This document shows, in pieces, positions 24,571 through 34,300 of a DNA stretch of 64,000 nucleotides (the first letter of the stretch is position 1; the number at the start of each line of letters is the position of its first letter). Both the position numbers and the translations under genes were made by a program. The notes under the pieces are model-generated. The model made no database searches and was not told where the DNA came from. It worked only from the letters and a program-made list of their open reading frames with translations. Source of the stretch: Tyto alba (lineage: Eukaryota > Chordata > Aves > Strigiformes > Tytonidae); the NCBI RefSeq assembly GCF_018691265.1, contig NW_024881296.1, forward strand, positions 11,377,427-11,441,426, read 5' to 3'.

Positions 24571-25273
24571 TTGACGGGGTTAACACAAAGGACACAGACA
24601 CCAAGCTAAAGAAATAGGCTTATTTTACTTTAGTAGAAATAGAAATTTTACTATAGTAGAAATAGCAGAAAGAATAAGCAAGGTAATGCACCTAGACATT
24701 ACTATTTAAAGCTGGCTATAGTGATTAAGAAAGATACATCACCAATTGCCCTCATACTTTACCATCACCCCGACCCGTGCATCAGCTGGGGAGCCCCGTC
24801 ACAGCGAAGGATCAGAGAGCCTTTCCCAGAAATTGGGAAGTCCTACGCAGTGTGTCCACTCGTAGGTGAGGTCTCCGTCTTTGCTGTGAGAGGGTCCAGC
24901 TTTTATACAGTTTAACAAACAAGTCTAAACAAAACGCACAGGAGATACCTGGTAGATTGACATGCCTCACTCAGGCGTGTCCGGATCTGGCCAGGATCCG
25001 GGCATGTCTGAGGAGTTCCTGTTTTTCTTTACATTTGGGATTTATAGTTACTTCCTATTGTTTACTTATAGTTCCCAGGGATTGTTCCCAGGGTTACATT
25101 TTCATGCTGATAAAATACTGGTTGCTTCAGTCTGCTGATAAGATGCTGATTGCTGGTCGGGGAATTCACTCAGAAGTCAACTTTGGTTTGAGGCCTATTG
25201 TTTGGGCCCCTTTTTATTTCAGTCTGCGGAAGGGGAAAATGTGAATTGTACTACTGCTACTTAACTGCCATCA
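24571..25273 (-). mobile_element. Solo endogenous retrovirus LTR, about 703 bp, minus orientation
   Basis: The plus-strand ends read (T)TGACGG and CCATCA, so the element has short inverted termini (TGATGG at its 5' end, CCGTCA at its 3' end) obeying the TG...CA rule. It is bracketed by the perfect 6-bp duplication TGCCAG. Read on the minus strand it has a TATA box, GTATAAAAGC (24899-24908), about two thirds of the way through. After that comes a moderately GC-rich transcribed part and an A/T-rich end with two AGTAGAAATAG words. No canonical AATAAA was found; AATAAG near 24620 is the nearest. No gag, pol or env sequence flanks it, so it is the product of LTR-LTR recombination. The 6-bp duplication points to class II. 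I cannot name the family. Confidence 0.78.
24899..24908 (-). promoter_or_regulatory. TATA box of the minus-strand LTR
   Basis: The minus strand reads GTATAAAAGC, a strong TATA box. It lies about 370 bases from the LTR 5' end, leaving about 330 bases for the R and U5 parts. Whether it is used today is unknown. Confidence 0.55.
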
Positions 25274-25279
25274 TGCCAG
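25274..25279. repeat. Target-site duplication, right copy (TGCCAG)
   Basis: Exact partner of 24565-24570, on the other side of the solo LTR. Confidence 0.7.
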
Positions 25280-25943
25280 AGCTGTCCAAGCAGGGGGAGC
25301 GCAATCCACATGTTTGTATCACAGTAACTTTTGGGGCTGTAACTTTCACTGGTGTTGTTAATGAAACCCTCATGGAGCAGTGGCAGCAACCTGCTTCCAC
25401 AGAGAAGCAGGAAGGGCTGCAAAAATGCAGGTAATCTGTACATAAAGCTCCCACCTAGTAACAACCCCCATCTCACTGTTGTAGATAAGTCAAACTGTTT
25501 GCTTCTTTCACTGCATAAGAAATATTCTGCCAGGATGAATCAGAGTCATTCTAAGGACCAGAAGTTTTAAAACTGTTTATGACTGCAGTGATAACTGCAG
25601 CTGTTGCTCTGGACCACCTCCTTCAAGGAGCTAGAGGGGTTGCTCCTGCAGTAATACAAGCATCTCAGAAACTGCCTTGTTGGCTCAAGATGTAAGAAGA
25701 GGGTAAGGGTGACATACATGGCACAGGGCTGTTGAGATACAACATGTCTGAAGCAGCTGAAGAACTGAGGTGCAGGTCCCAGTTTGGGGAAGGAGAGCAG
25801 GGATGTAGAGAAGTAAAGGGAAATACCAGTGACTATGGGTTATAGACAGGAAACACTGACCTTGAAGGAAAATGGTTAAGGAGATAGAAGATAGTATGCT
25901 GGGATGGTGGATTAACAGGTGGAGTGTGCACTGGGGCTAGAGG

Positions 25944-25985
25944 ATATATATATATGTATGTATGTATACATACATGTATGTATGA
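25944..25985. repeat. (TA)n / (TATG)n microsatellite, self-complementary
   Basis: TA dinucleotides pass into GTAT units and then their complement ATAC, giving a partly palindromic tract that could extrude as a hairpin. Confidence 0.85.
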
Positions 25986-28398
25986 TTTTTTTCTTAATTT
26001 TGCTATAGGATATTATTTTCTTTGACTAGATCTGTCAATAGCTATTAGAACCATTCCGCAACAGGAATATACCCCTACTTACATTCAGGCTAATTTATCA
26101 TACAAATTAAACATCATATTACCACTCTCCTTTTAATTACTACCCCTATTGAAAGCTGCTGGCCTGATTTACAGAACAGTACAGCATATACAAGATTACA
26201 CAGACTTCATTATTAGCTGTAAGCACCTATGAAAATGAGGTCAACTTTATACTTGGGCATTGCACAACCCAGAGCTAATGAACCAACCACATTCCTGAAC
26301 ATCTCCTGTATAAAACATTAATGGTGAAAACTACATGCTGAAGTGCTGAGGCTGACATATTTTGAGAGCTTGTTTCTTTTAATCACCTACATTTTCCTGA
26401 GCTTTTAAATATCAATGAACATAGAAAGATGGCAAAAGACAGTGACTTTGATTTTTGGTGGCTGTAAGCATGACACTGATGTATTTTAAATGGTCTTTAA
26501 TGTGTTGGTTTATTTTAATACCAAATTATTGGCACAATTTGCTAAAACACAAATTATGAAGATAGAAAATTTTCTAAATACAGACATGTTAAACCAAAAT
26601 ATATAAAAGAAAATATCTTTCATGAGAAAGCTAGGTTTTTTTCTTTGATTTTTGATGGTGAAAAAAATATTTATGTATATTTTCCAAATTTCATAACTTC
26701 AGATGACATAATGAAGTCTGCTCTGCTTACTTCTGAAGTCAGGATGTGGCTTATATTCTGAACTTTGCCAAGCTGCCATTTCATCCTGCTTAAATTCCTG
26801 TAGGGCTTGCACAGCTTCAGCACAACTTTCTCAAACTCCAGCCACACATGCATTTTAAGAACTAACATCTTAGAAGACGTTAGGAAAAGATCACTTTGCA
26901 TGACATTCAGCCCCAGTCTAAAACGTCTGAATTCTTCTGAAGTTGGTGAATGTTAGATTATACTCTAGCTAAACTTGACCCATTGTTTTTGTAGGAACAA
27001 AGGTGATTTGTGTAGCAAATGTGTTAGAAGTTATTTGGAGCTTATAGTTCTGCTTTAGTGTTTGGAAGTCTTATTGTTCATGTCATGCTTGTTGTTTGAC
27101 ATTGAGCAAGTACAAATTTAGAGTCAAAATTGCCAAATATTCTGTAGTATTTGTGGAACAAAAATCTTTTTTTTTTTTTTTTTCCAAAATCTAATCTAAT
27201 GCTGCTTGCAGGATCCTTGAGAAATGCAACAAGGGATTTATAAATGCAGTTGCAGTTCATACATGTTCAGGAGAATTTAGTGCCAAACAGTGATTAGGGA
27301 CTACTCCTGTAATCTAATGACATCCCTGACACTGGCCATGAATGTGTTAATAGAGGAAATGTTAATTATGTGTAATGGACTGTACCTCCTCTCTGCTAAA
27401 TTCATACCATTACAAAGCACTGATATATTAAAAAGTGTTAAGAAATAATTAATCCATAATTGCATGATGGAAAATAACTAAAAGAAAGTGGGAAGGAAAG
27501 GATAACCTTACCAGAATATCAGTGCTTTGCTTTTAAAATATATCAATTTAATTCACTGGACTACAGCATCTTTGCTGACATAAATGGGAATTTACAGTAG
27601 ATTTCAATTAACAAGAGACCTTTTTTCTTGTTCAACACTGTCAATTGAGACATGAGAAGTACATTAAAAAACTCTAAAACCACCAAGCTTCAGAGTTTAA
27701 ATAAACTCCATCTCCTTCATTCATATCAGCATCTTTGCATGCTGCTGTACTTTGTGTAAATGAGGCTGTATTTGTACCCTCAAAAAAGCCAAAAATTATA
27801 CCAGACTTTGAGCCTAATTGATTGCAATAAAAGCTGTGATTATTTAAAGACTTAAGCATAATTCACAGAAGCCTGAGATGGGCCACTCTACCCACACCCA
27901 ACTGCCGAAACATGGAAACATAGTATAATTTAAATTGTGATTCCTTTGTAGCATCTGTAGAAGAGTATGCCTAGAATCTTTCTGTTTTAAAAAATTCTTG
28001 AGACCTGCGTTTCTCTTTTGAGGAGACCTCACTCTTTGCTTAACTTCAAAGTAGTGGCATAATCCATCACTTGTCCTTCATCAAAAATGGCCCAATTACA
28101 TTAGATATTTTTAAACTGAAGATTACCCTTACAGAAAAGATCAGTCTGAAATGTTTTAATTGCATCAATTTTCTTAAGTAATTCATTGAAATGTCACAAC
28201 ACTGACAGATGATGCTTTCCAGAGTTCATGTATATATGATCTTGGTTGCTTTAATGTTTATTTTGTAACACCCATAATCATTTTACTCAGCAAGGATGTT
28301 TCTGTGCGTATGTAAGGAGAACAATGAAAAATTCATTGTTTCAGGGCACATAAAATCTGAAGAACTTCTGCACAGACCTGAAAACACATTTTTTTCTC

Positions 28399-28427
28399 TT
28401 TTATTTTCATTTTTTATGAAAATAAAA
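28399..28427. repeat. Perfect 12-bp AT-rich hairpin
   Basis: TTTTATTTTCAT (28399-28410) pairs with ATGAAAATAAAA (28416-28427) across five T. Low sequence complexity makes chance origin likely. Confidence 0.6.
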
Positions 28428-29462
28428 ATCTCCTAAACAAATCAATGAGAAGCCATGAACTATGTAATAGTGTAATCTCTCACTCTGACGTATATTTACC
28501 AGTCTTCACAGAGAATGTGTTTTGGCTCATTATTCAGTGCTCCATTAATTATTTCAGATCACAGCTAAAGCTTGTTTGAGCTTTAGTTTGAGATTTAGAG
28601 GATACAAGGAAAAAAAGTGGCAGCTTGATTTCCTGATCTCACCAAAAAAGTAAGAAAGACATTCATTCATTAATTTAAATTTCCCATTGCCTACAAACAG
28701 TGTAAAGAATAGAACAGCTTTCTGGATGATTACCAAATTAAAGCTATTCTTATTATGCAGGTTAGAAGAAATGACTTCAGTTAAACTGAATAGACAACTT
28801 GTTTATTGATAAGGGCATAAGATTAGCAGATAGAGCTATAGGCAAGACTTGTTGAAGACTTGCACTTTGACTAAAAGCAAGGTTAATAAGCTAAATCAAT
28901 ACAATATTAACACTGCATATGTTAAATATATTGAAACCCAGTGACAGGTTTTGAAATGTAGTGCTAACTTAGATACAAAGATCAGCAGGCACAATTCATG
29001 TAGGCCCTTAAGAGAATCACGAGTTGATTTGATTTCAACTCCTTCCTACAGGAATCAAATTTTGGTCCTTGACTACTTCACATTTTTATTGACCTCCTTT
29101 CCAATGACAAGAAGATGAAGAAAGTGGTAAAAAATGAGGACAGTCTGCCGGTACAGTGACACTCATTTGGTTAATAGGGCATAGCCCTTACCTCTACATA
29201 TAAAATCATATGTCTAGGACAATAGTGAAGGGAAGTGCTTACTGGAGACGTACCTCTATCCTTGGAAGAAGTGAGTGGAAAAGCCTCCTGAAATCAGTGG
29301 ATGGTCATGTAAACATGTGCTTGTAGTGTTTTAATCAGTAGTCAAACGAATTATTACATCTACCAATAATTTGTGAAAAAAAGGAAAACACATAAGAGGG
29401 AAACATATAACAATAGAATGATTACACTGGTACAGCTGAGGTTACAATACAGTTTCACAAAG

Positions 29463-30450
29463 TCATAGAATCATAGAACAGTTTGGGTTGGAAGGGACCT
29501 TTAAAGGTCATCTAATCCAATCCTCCTGCAATGAACAGAGATATCTTCAACTAGATCAGGTTGCCCAGAGCCCCGCCCAACCTAACCTTAAATATTTCCG
29601 GGGATGAGGCATCCACCACCTCTCTGGACAACCTGTTCCACTGTTTTACCACCCTCAACATAAAAAATTTCTTCCTTATATCTAGTCTGAATCTACCTTC
29701 TTTTAGTTTAAAACCATTAACCCTTGTCCTATCACTACAGGCCCTACTAAAAAGACTTTTTATAAGCCCCCTTTAAGTACTGAAAGGCTGCAATAAGGTC
29801 TCCCCAGAGCCTTCTCTTCTCCAGGCTGAACAACCCCAACTCTCTCAGCCTGTCCTCACAGGAGAGGTGTTCCATCCCTCTGATTTTTGTGGCCCTCCCC
29901 TGGAACTACTCTAACAAGTCCATGTCTTTCCCATGCTGAGGTCTCCAGAGCTGGACACAGTACTCCAGGTGGTGTCTCACCAAAGCTGAGTAGAGGGCGA
30001 GAATTACCTCCCTCAACTTGCTGGCCATGTTTCTTTTGATGCAGCCTGGGATATGGTTGGCTCTCTGGGCTGTGAGCACACATTGCTGGCTCACATCCAG
30101 CTTTTCATCCACCAGTACCCCCAAATGCCTTTCAGCAGGCCGGCTCTCAATCCCTTCAATCCCCCACCTGTACTGATACCAGGGGTTGCCCTGACCCAGG
30201 TGCAGGACCTTGCACTTGGCCTTGTTGAATCTCATGAGATTCACATGGGCCCACTTCTCGAGATTGTCCAAGTCCCTCTGAATGGCATCCTGTCCCTCAG
30301 GCGTGTCAACCACACCACTCAGCTTGGTATCATCTGCAAATTTGCTGAGGGTATACTGGATCCCACTGTTTATGTCATTGATGAAGATGTTAAGCAGTAC
30401 TGGTCCCAGTACAGACCCCTGAGGGACACAACTCATCACTGATCTCCATC
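29463..30450 (-). mobile_element. CR1 LINE, 5'-truncated, about 1 kb, antisense
   Basis: On the plus strand it begins with TCATAGAATCATAGAAC, the complement of the CR1 3' octamer repeats, followed by GTTTGGGTTGGAAGGGACC. It continues without large gaps through the 3' untranslated part and the second half of the reverse transcriptase. The far end lies near 30450, just upstream of the conserved GVPQGS-type region, so the copy is 5'-truncated, as is normal for CR1. It is well preserved compared with the copies at 6318 and 50035, hence fairly young. CR1 is the dominant LINE of birds and is the main evidence that this window is avian. The 5' boundary is uncertain by some tens of bases. Confidence 0.95.
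29906..30450 (-). pseudogene. CR1 ORF2 reverse transcriptase remnant
   Basis: ORF2 of CR1 encodes an endonuclease plus a reverse transcriptase that copies the element's RNA at the target site. Only part of the reverse transcriptase is left. An open frame of 213 codons runs from 30547 to 29906; its first 25-30 residues lie outside the recognised element. It contains [19 protein letters not shown], then KFADDTKL with the catalytic Asp pair (FADD at 30329-30340), then [21 protein letters not shown] and [12 protein letters not shown] at 29906-29908 stops it after DLLE. The same frame continues beyond the stop with CR1 sequence ([17 protein letters not shown]) to another stop near 29757. The endonuclease and fingers region are missing, so it is dead. 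Confidence 0.92.
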
Positions 30451-30732
30451 CCCAGAGTTCCCACCTCTTGTGTCTGCACATGAAGAACTCTGGAGCATGG
30501 AAATAGGAAAGAAACAGTGTCTCACAGTCTTTGGGATTAAATGTCATGGATGACTTTTAGAAACTCCTTAAATTCTGTTTTAAGTTGGACTTTTTACACA
30601 ATTATAATCTAGGTTGTTCTAAAGTCTCACTTCTCTGATCCACAGGAAAAGAAGCACTACTACAGAAAAATGAAGAGATACCAAGGGATTGTGAGGATTT
30701 GATCTTTTCAGCTTAATCAAAATATGACGAGA
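30451..30732. other. Short spacer between CR1 and LTR
   Basis: AT-rich sequence separating the CR1 5' end from the ERVL-type LTR, with nothing recognisable. Bases 30728-30732 (CGAGA) are the probable left target-site copy of the LTR. Confidence 0.5.
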
Positions 30733-31328
30733 TGTGCTAGTTTTGTCTGGGATAGAGTTAATTATTGTCATAGTAGCTGGTATGGGGCTGTGGTTTGGCT
30801 TTGTGCTAAAAACAGTGTTGATAATGCAGAGATGTTTTCGCTATTGCTGAGCAGGGCTTACACAGGGTCAAGGTCTTTTCTACTCCTCACACCGCCCCGC
30901 CAGCAAGTGGGCTGGGGGTGCAGAAGAGGCTGGAAGGGGGCACAGCCAGGATAGCTGATCCCAACTGACCCCAGAGGTATCCCATACCGTATGACATCAT
31001 GCTCAGCATATAAAGCTGGGGAAGAAGGAAGGAGGGGATGTTGAGAGTGATGGCGTTTGTCTTCCCAAGCAACCATTACGCATGATGGAGCCCGGCTGTC
31101 CTGGGAATGGCTGAGCACCAGCCTGCTGGTGGGAAGTACTGAATTAATTCCTTGTTTTGCTTTGCTTGCGTGCACAACTTTTGCTTTACGTGTTAAACTG
31201 TCTTTATCTCAACCCACAAGTTTTCTCACTTTTGGTCTTCCAGTTCTATCCCCAAACCCATCAGTGGGGCAGGGAGTGAGTGAGTGATTGTGTGGTGCTT
31301 AGGTGATGGCTGGGGTTAAACCATGACA
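30733..31328 (+). mobile_element. Solo ERVL-type LTR of birds, about 596 bp, plus orientation
   Basis: This matches a bird LTR I recognise, from its opening TGTGCTAGTTTTGTCTGGG and ATAGAGTTAATT to its closing GGCTGGGGTTAAACCATGACA. Internal landmarks in order are GGGGCTGTGGTTTGGCTTTG (30784), CCCCAACTGACC-like sequence, a CRE-like TGACATCA (30992-30999), a TATA box (31009-31015), GGCGTTTGTCTTCCC and TTTATCTCAACCCACAAG (31202). The canonical ATTAAA poly(A) signal appears mutated to GTTAAA (31192-31197). Flanks CGAGA and CGTGA may be a 5-bp target duplication with one mismatch, as expected for ERVL. No internal retroviral genes are present. The open frames on both strands here are LTR sequence. 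Confidence 0.92.
30992..31015 (+). promoter_or_regulatory. CRE-like site and TATA box of the ERVL-type LTR
   Basis: TGACATCA (30992-30999) differs by one base from the CREB/ATF site TGACGTCA, the change expected from CpG decay. TATAAAG follows ten bases later (31009-31015). The pair has a normal core-promoter spacing for this LTR type and points along the plus strand. Present-day activity is unknown. Confidence 0.6.
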
Positions 31329-34300
31329 CGTGATTACACAATGCATAAGTATTTTTCTGAGAAATATTTTTGAAAACAACACCATTAACCTAGTAGATGA
31401 AAGCATAGAATATTTAAAGGCCAAAAGATTAAGTTGTACACCATCAAGTAAAAAATTAGTTATTTTCAACAGTCAAAATAAGTAATGCTTTGAACACTTT
31501 AGCAAATATTTAAATTTTTCCCTCAGAAATCATGCTTCAGGGTTCACATTCAAGACATAGTATGTAGAGATTAATATGCAGAATGTGGGGCCATTGAAAC
31601 ACAAAAGACAGAGAGAAACAAATGCCAAGGCACGCAAAGGCTCTGAGGCTGAATCAGAACACTGAGCAAGAGTTCAGAACAATCTTTACCCTGTGAGTTT
31701 TCTGCAGAACTTAGAAGATACAGGGAGGAAAAAACCCACTTAAGGAAATTCCTTACTGTCTACAGAACAGAACATAATACTGTATATGCAAGATAAAGGG
31801 AAGGACCAAGAAAAAGGTAAGGAATAAAGTGGAAAAATGCTAAGCTCACAGCTGTGGTATTTCAGAGAAAATAAATTGTTAATTCCTAACAGTAAATGCA
31901 ACTTGAAGAGATAGAGATGCGATTGAGACTTTCAGCTTTCTAGACTTGCACTCTTTGCACCCAGCAAAAATAAAGGATAATTATTTAATGGGCATATTTT
32001 CAGAAGAATTGACATCAATTTCAGATACTTTGCACCAAGGATGTAACTTGTGCTGATCAGTCCTTAAAGATGTCTGTCAAAACATATTTTCATTGTCCAG
32101 AAACAAGACCATATCTAACCAAAAACATGTCTGCATGATTATAACTCTATCAGGCATCAAAATTAATCTGAGAAAATAGTTTTTGGTCTTCCCTGTTTTC
32201 ACAACTCCTAGTAGAACAATTTTGCTGTTCAGATTTTATTCTATCCTATCTATAATTACTAAATTGTATTTCCAGTTATATATATAAATATATAAATACT
32301 GAATTGTGAGCACATATAAAATAGTCATGTATATTGAATGATATAAGAAGATGGAATACCTTATTTGTTTGTTTCAAGGGTTTTACTTTTATTGTTACTA
32401 TAAATGTATACCCCAAAACTATTTTAATTTGAAAATTTTTAGCATAACTTGAAACTGTGATAATATATTTCACATCAGTACTTCTCAGTTTTTTAAAAGC
32501 AGAACTGTCTGCAAATGAAGGTAACTGAAATTTCCACCTCTTTCACTTCTCTACCTCTCCTTCAAAGACAGACCCATCTTAATGTATGAGTCATACTTCA
32601 GGCAGTTCTCTGACTCCCCAGTGGGTCTTCCCATGCCTCTAGAGAATATGGACAATGAGAAAGAGGAAATTATTTTACTATAGAATGATGAGGAACACAA
32701 TGAATTTATAAATTTATTATGTATCTTCTGTGAAGAGAGATAACATTGTTGGAATCAGTGTCATCAGATAAATGATAAAATGAGTAGTATATATAGTTTG
32801 GGGGACTTTTTAATTAAACACTGCAAAGACATGGACATACATGACAGATCACTGTATTTGCAATATCTGCTTATAAAGAGATGTGAAATAAGTAGCACTC
32901 TCAATGGTCTTAAATTGCCTATAATAATTCATCCACATTAATGAAATCCTAGAAATTTTGCATCGTCAGTGGACTACAAGGAAAGTAGAATTTTTATACC
33001 ATCTTAGTGCTATATCAAAGCATCTATGCTGATGAAAAACATAGCTGACGACAAATCTTCTAGTAGAACTAAAGAGACTATCAGACGAGACTATGCATGC
33101 AACTTTTACATCCAAAAGCAGAAGAGACTCTTACTTTCCAATAACAGAAGGATGGAACTAGAAGAAATTGCAACATCTAATCAGAAATAGGTGTATTTTT
33201 TGCTACACACAATCTTTAATTCATTCAGATGGTACATATATCAATATTAGAAGTATTACATAATCTGAATTGTTAATTCTAGGCAACTGTAGGCAAGTCT
33301 ATGCCTCTTATCTGTTGAAAGTGATATTTTGATTATTTTGGCCAAGATTTGGAAAGTGGTTTTATTTAAAAATTCAAGTAGATCTCAGGTTTCAGAAACC
33401 AATAAACATGGGTTTGTAACCATTTTAAATCATCTTAACCTGTCCAAATTGTTAACATAAAGAGCAAATCAGTGACCATTTGAGTTTGTCATCTTTCAAC
33501 TGGGTACTTCTTATAATCAGGAGTAAACTATTTTTATTACATTACTGCTACTACAGCTAATAAATACAAGCAGCTATTAGTCTAATCATGATCCAATTGT
33601 ACATACAATACATGCAATCATTCACAGAGTACCATATGGCAACTCTGCATCTGACTAAATTTTTGGACTGGAAGGGTATTAATTATACTTCGCTTTGTGA
33701 AGCAAAATGGTGCTTTGGTTAAATACAAAACTGCCTGTTGGAAAACTGAGAAAGCTACTGCCAGTGGATCTAGCATAGTTAATTATATATATGTGAGAAA
33801 AAGGAAAGAAGAGGGAAATCTGACCTAACTAGAAGGAACTTCTTATAACCTACGAATAGTGAATGCCTAATCTAAATTTCATTCTCACAGCTGAGTACTA
33901 ATGGAGATAAAGGAAAAGAAATGAACAAATAACTTCAAAGCCAACACTGACAGACTGCTAAATTTTAACTTGGAGATAATCAGGTTTCCATAAACATGTG
34001 AAAGATTCAGTGATCATATCAGTTGATTTTACTGCTGTCTCTAATACCTAGGAAAGATACTTTGATTAAGCTGATTTTGGCCTCTCTGAGAAGTGTTTTG
34101 GGTATTAAACAAGTATCCATTCTGTAGTATTATTACTAGCAGCCCAAATGTACTACTGATAACTATCAGTTCAGGGATTAGAAAAGGTAATCTGAGCCTT
34201 TCATAGGACAAACATTTCACTTTTGCTCAGTCAAAAAGGCTAGATAATGTTTATGAAAGGACTACCTGCCTCAGACAAACATTAGCAAACTGTTCATGTC

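Larger units (their letters stand above)
25280..29462. other. Unassigned non-coding DNA; no gene seen
   Basis: Contains the TA/TATG microsatellite (25944-25985), a T16 run (27168-27183) and an AT hairpin (28399-28427). No exon or interspersed repeat recognised. Short open frames overlap each other on both strands around 25200-25570 without any protein signature. Confidence 0.55.

Noticed and set aside
25944..25985. Tetranucleotide repeat considered as a CRISPR-like array
   Set aside because: There are no spacers; it is a simple microsatellite.
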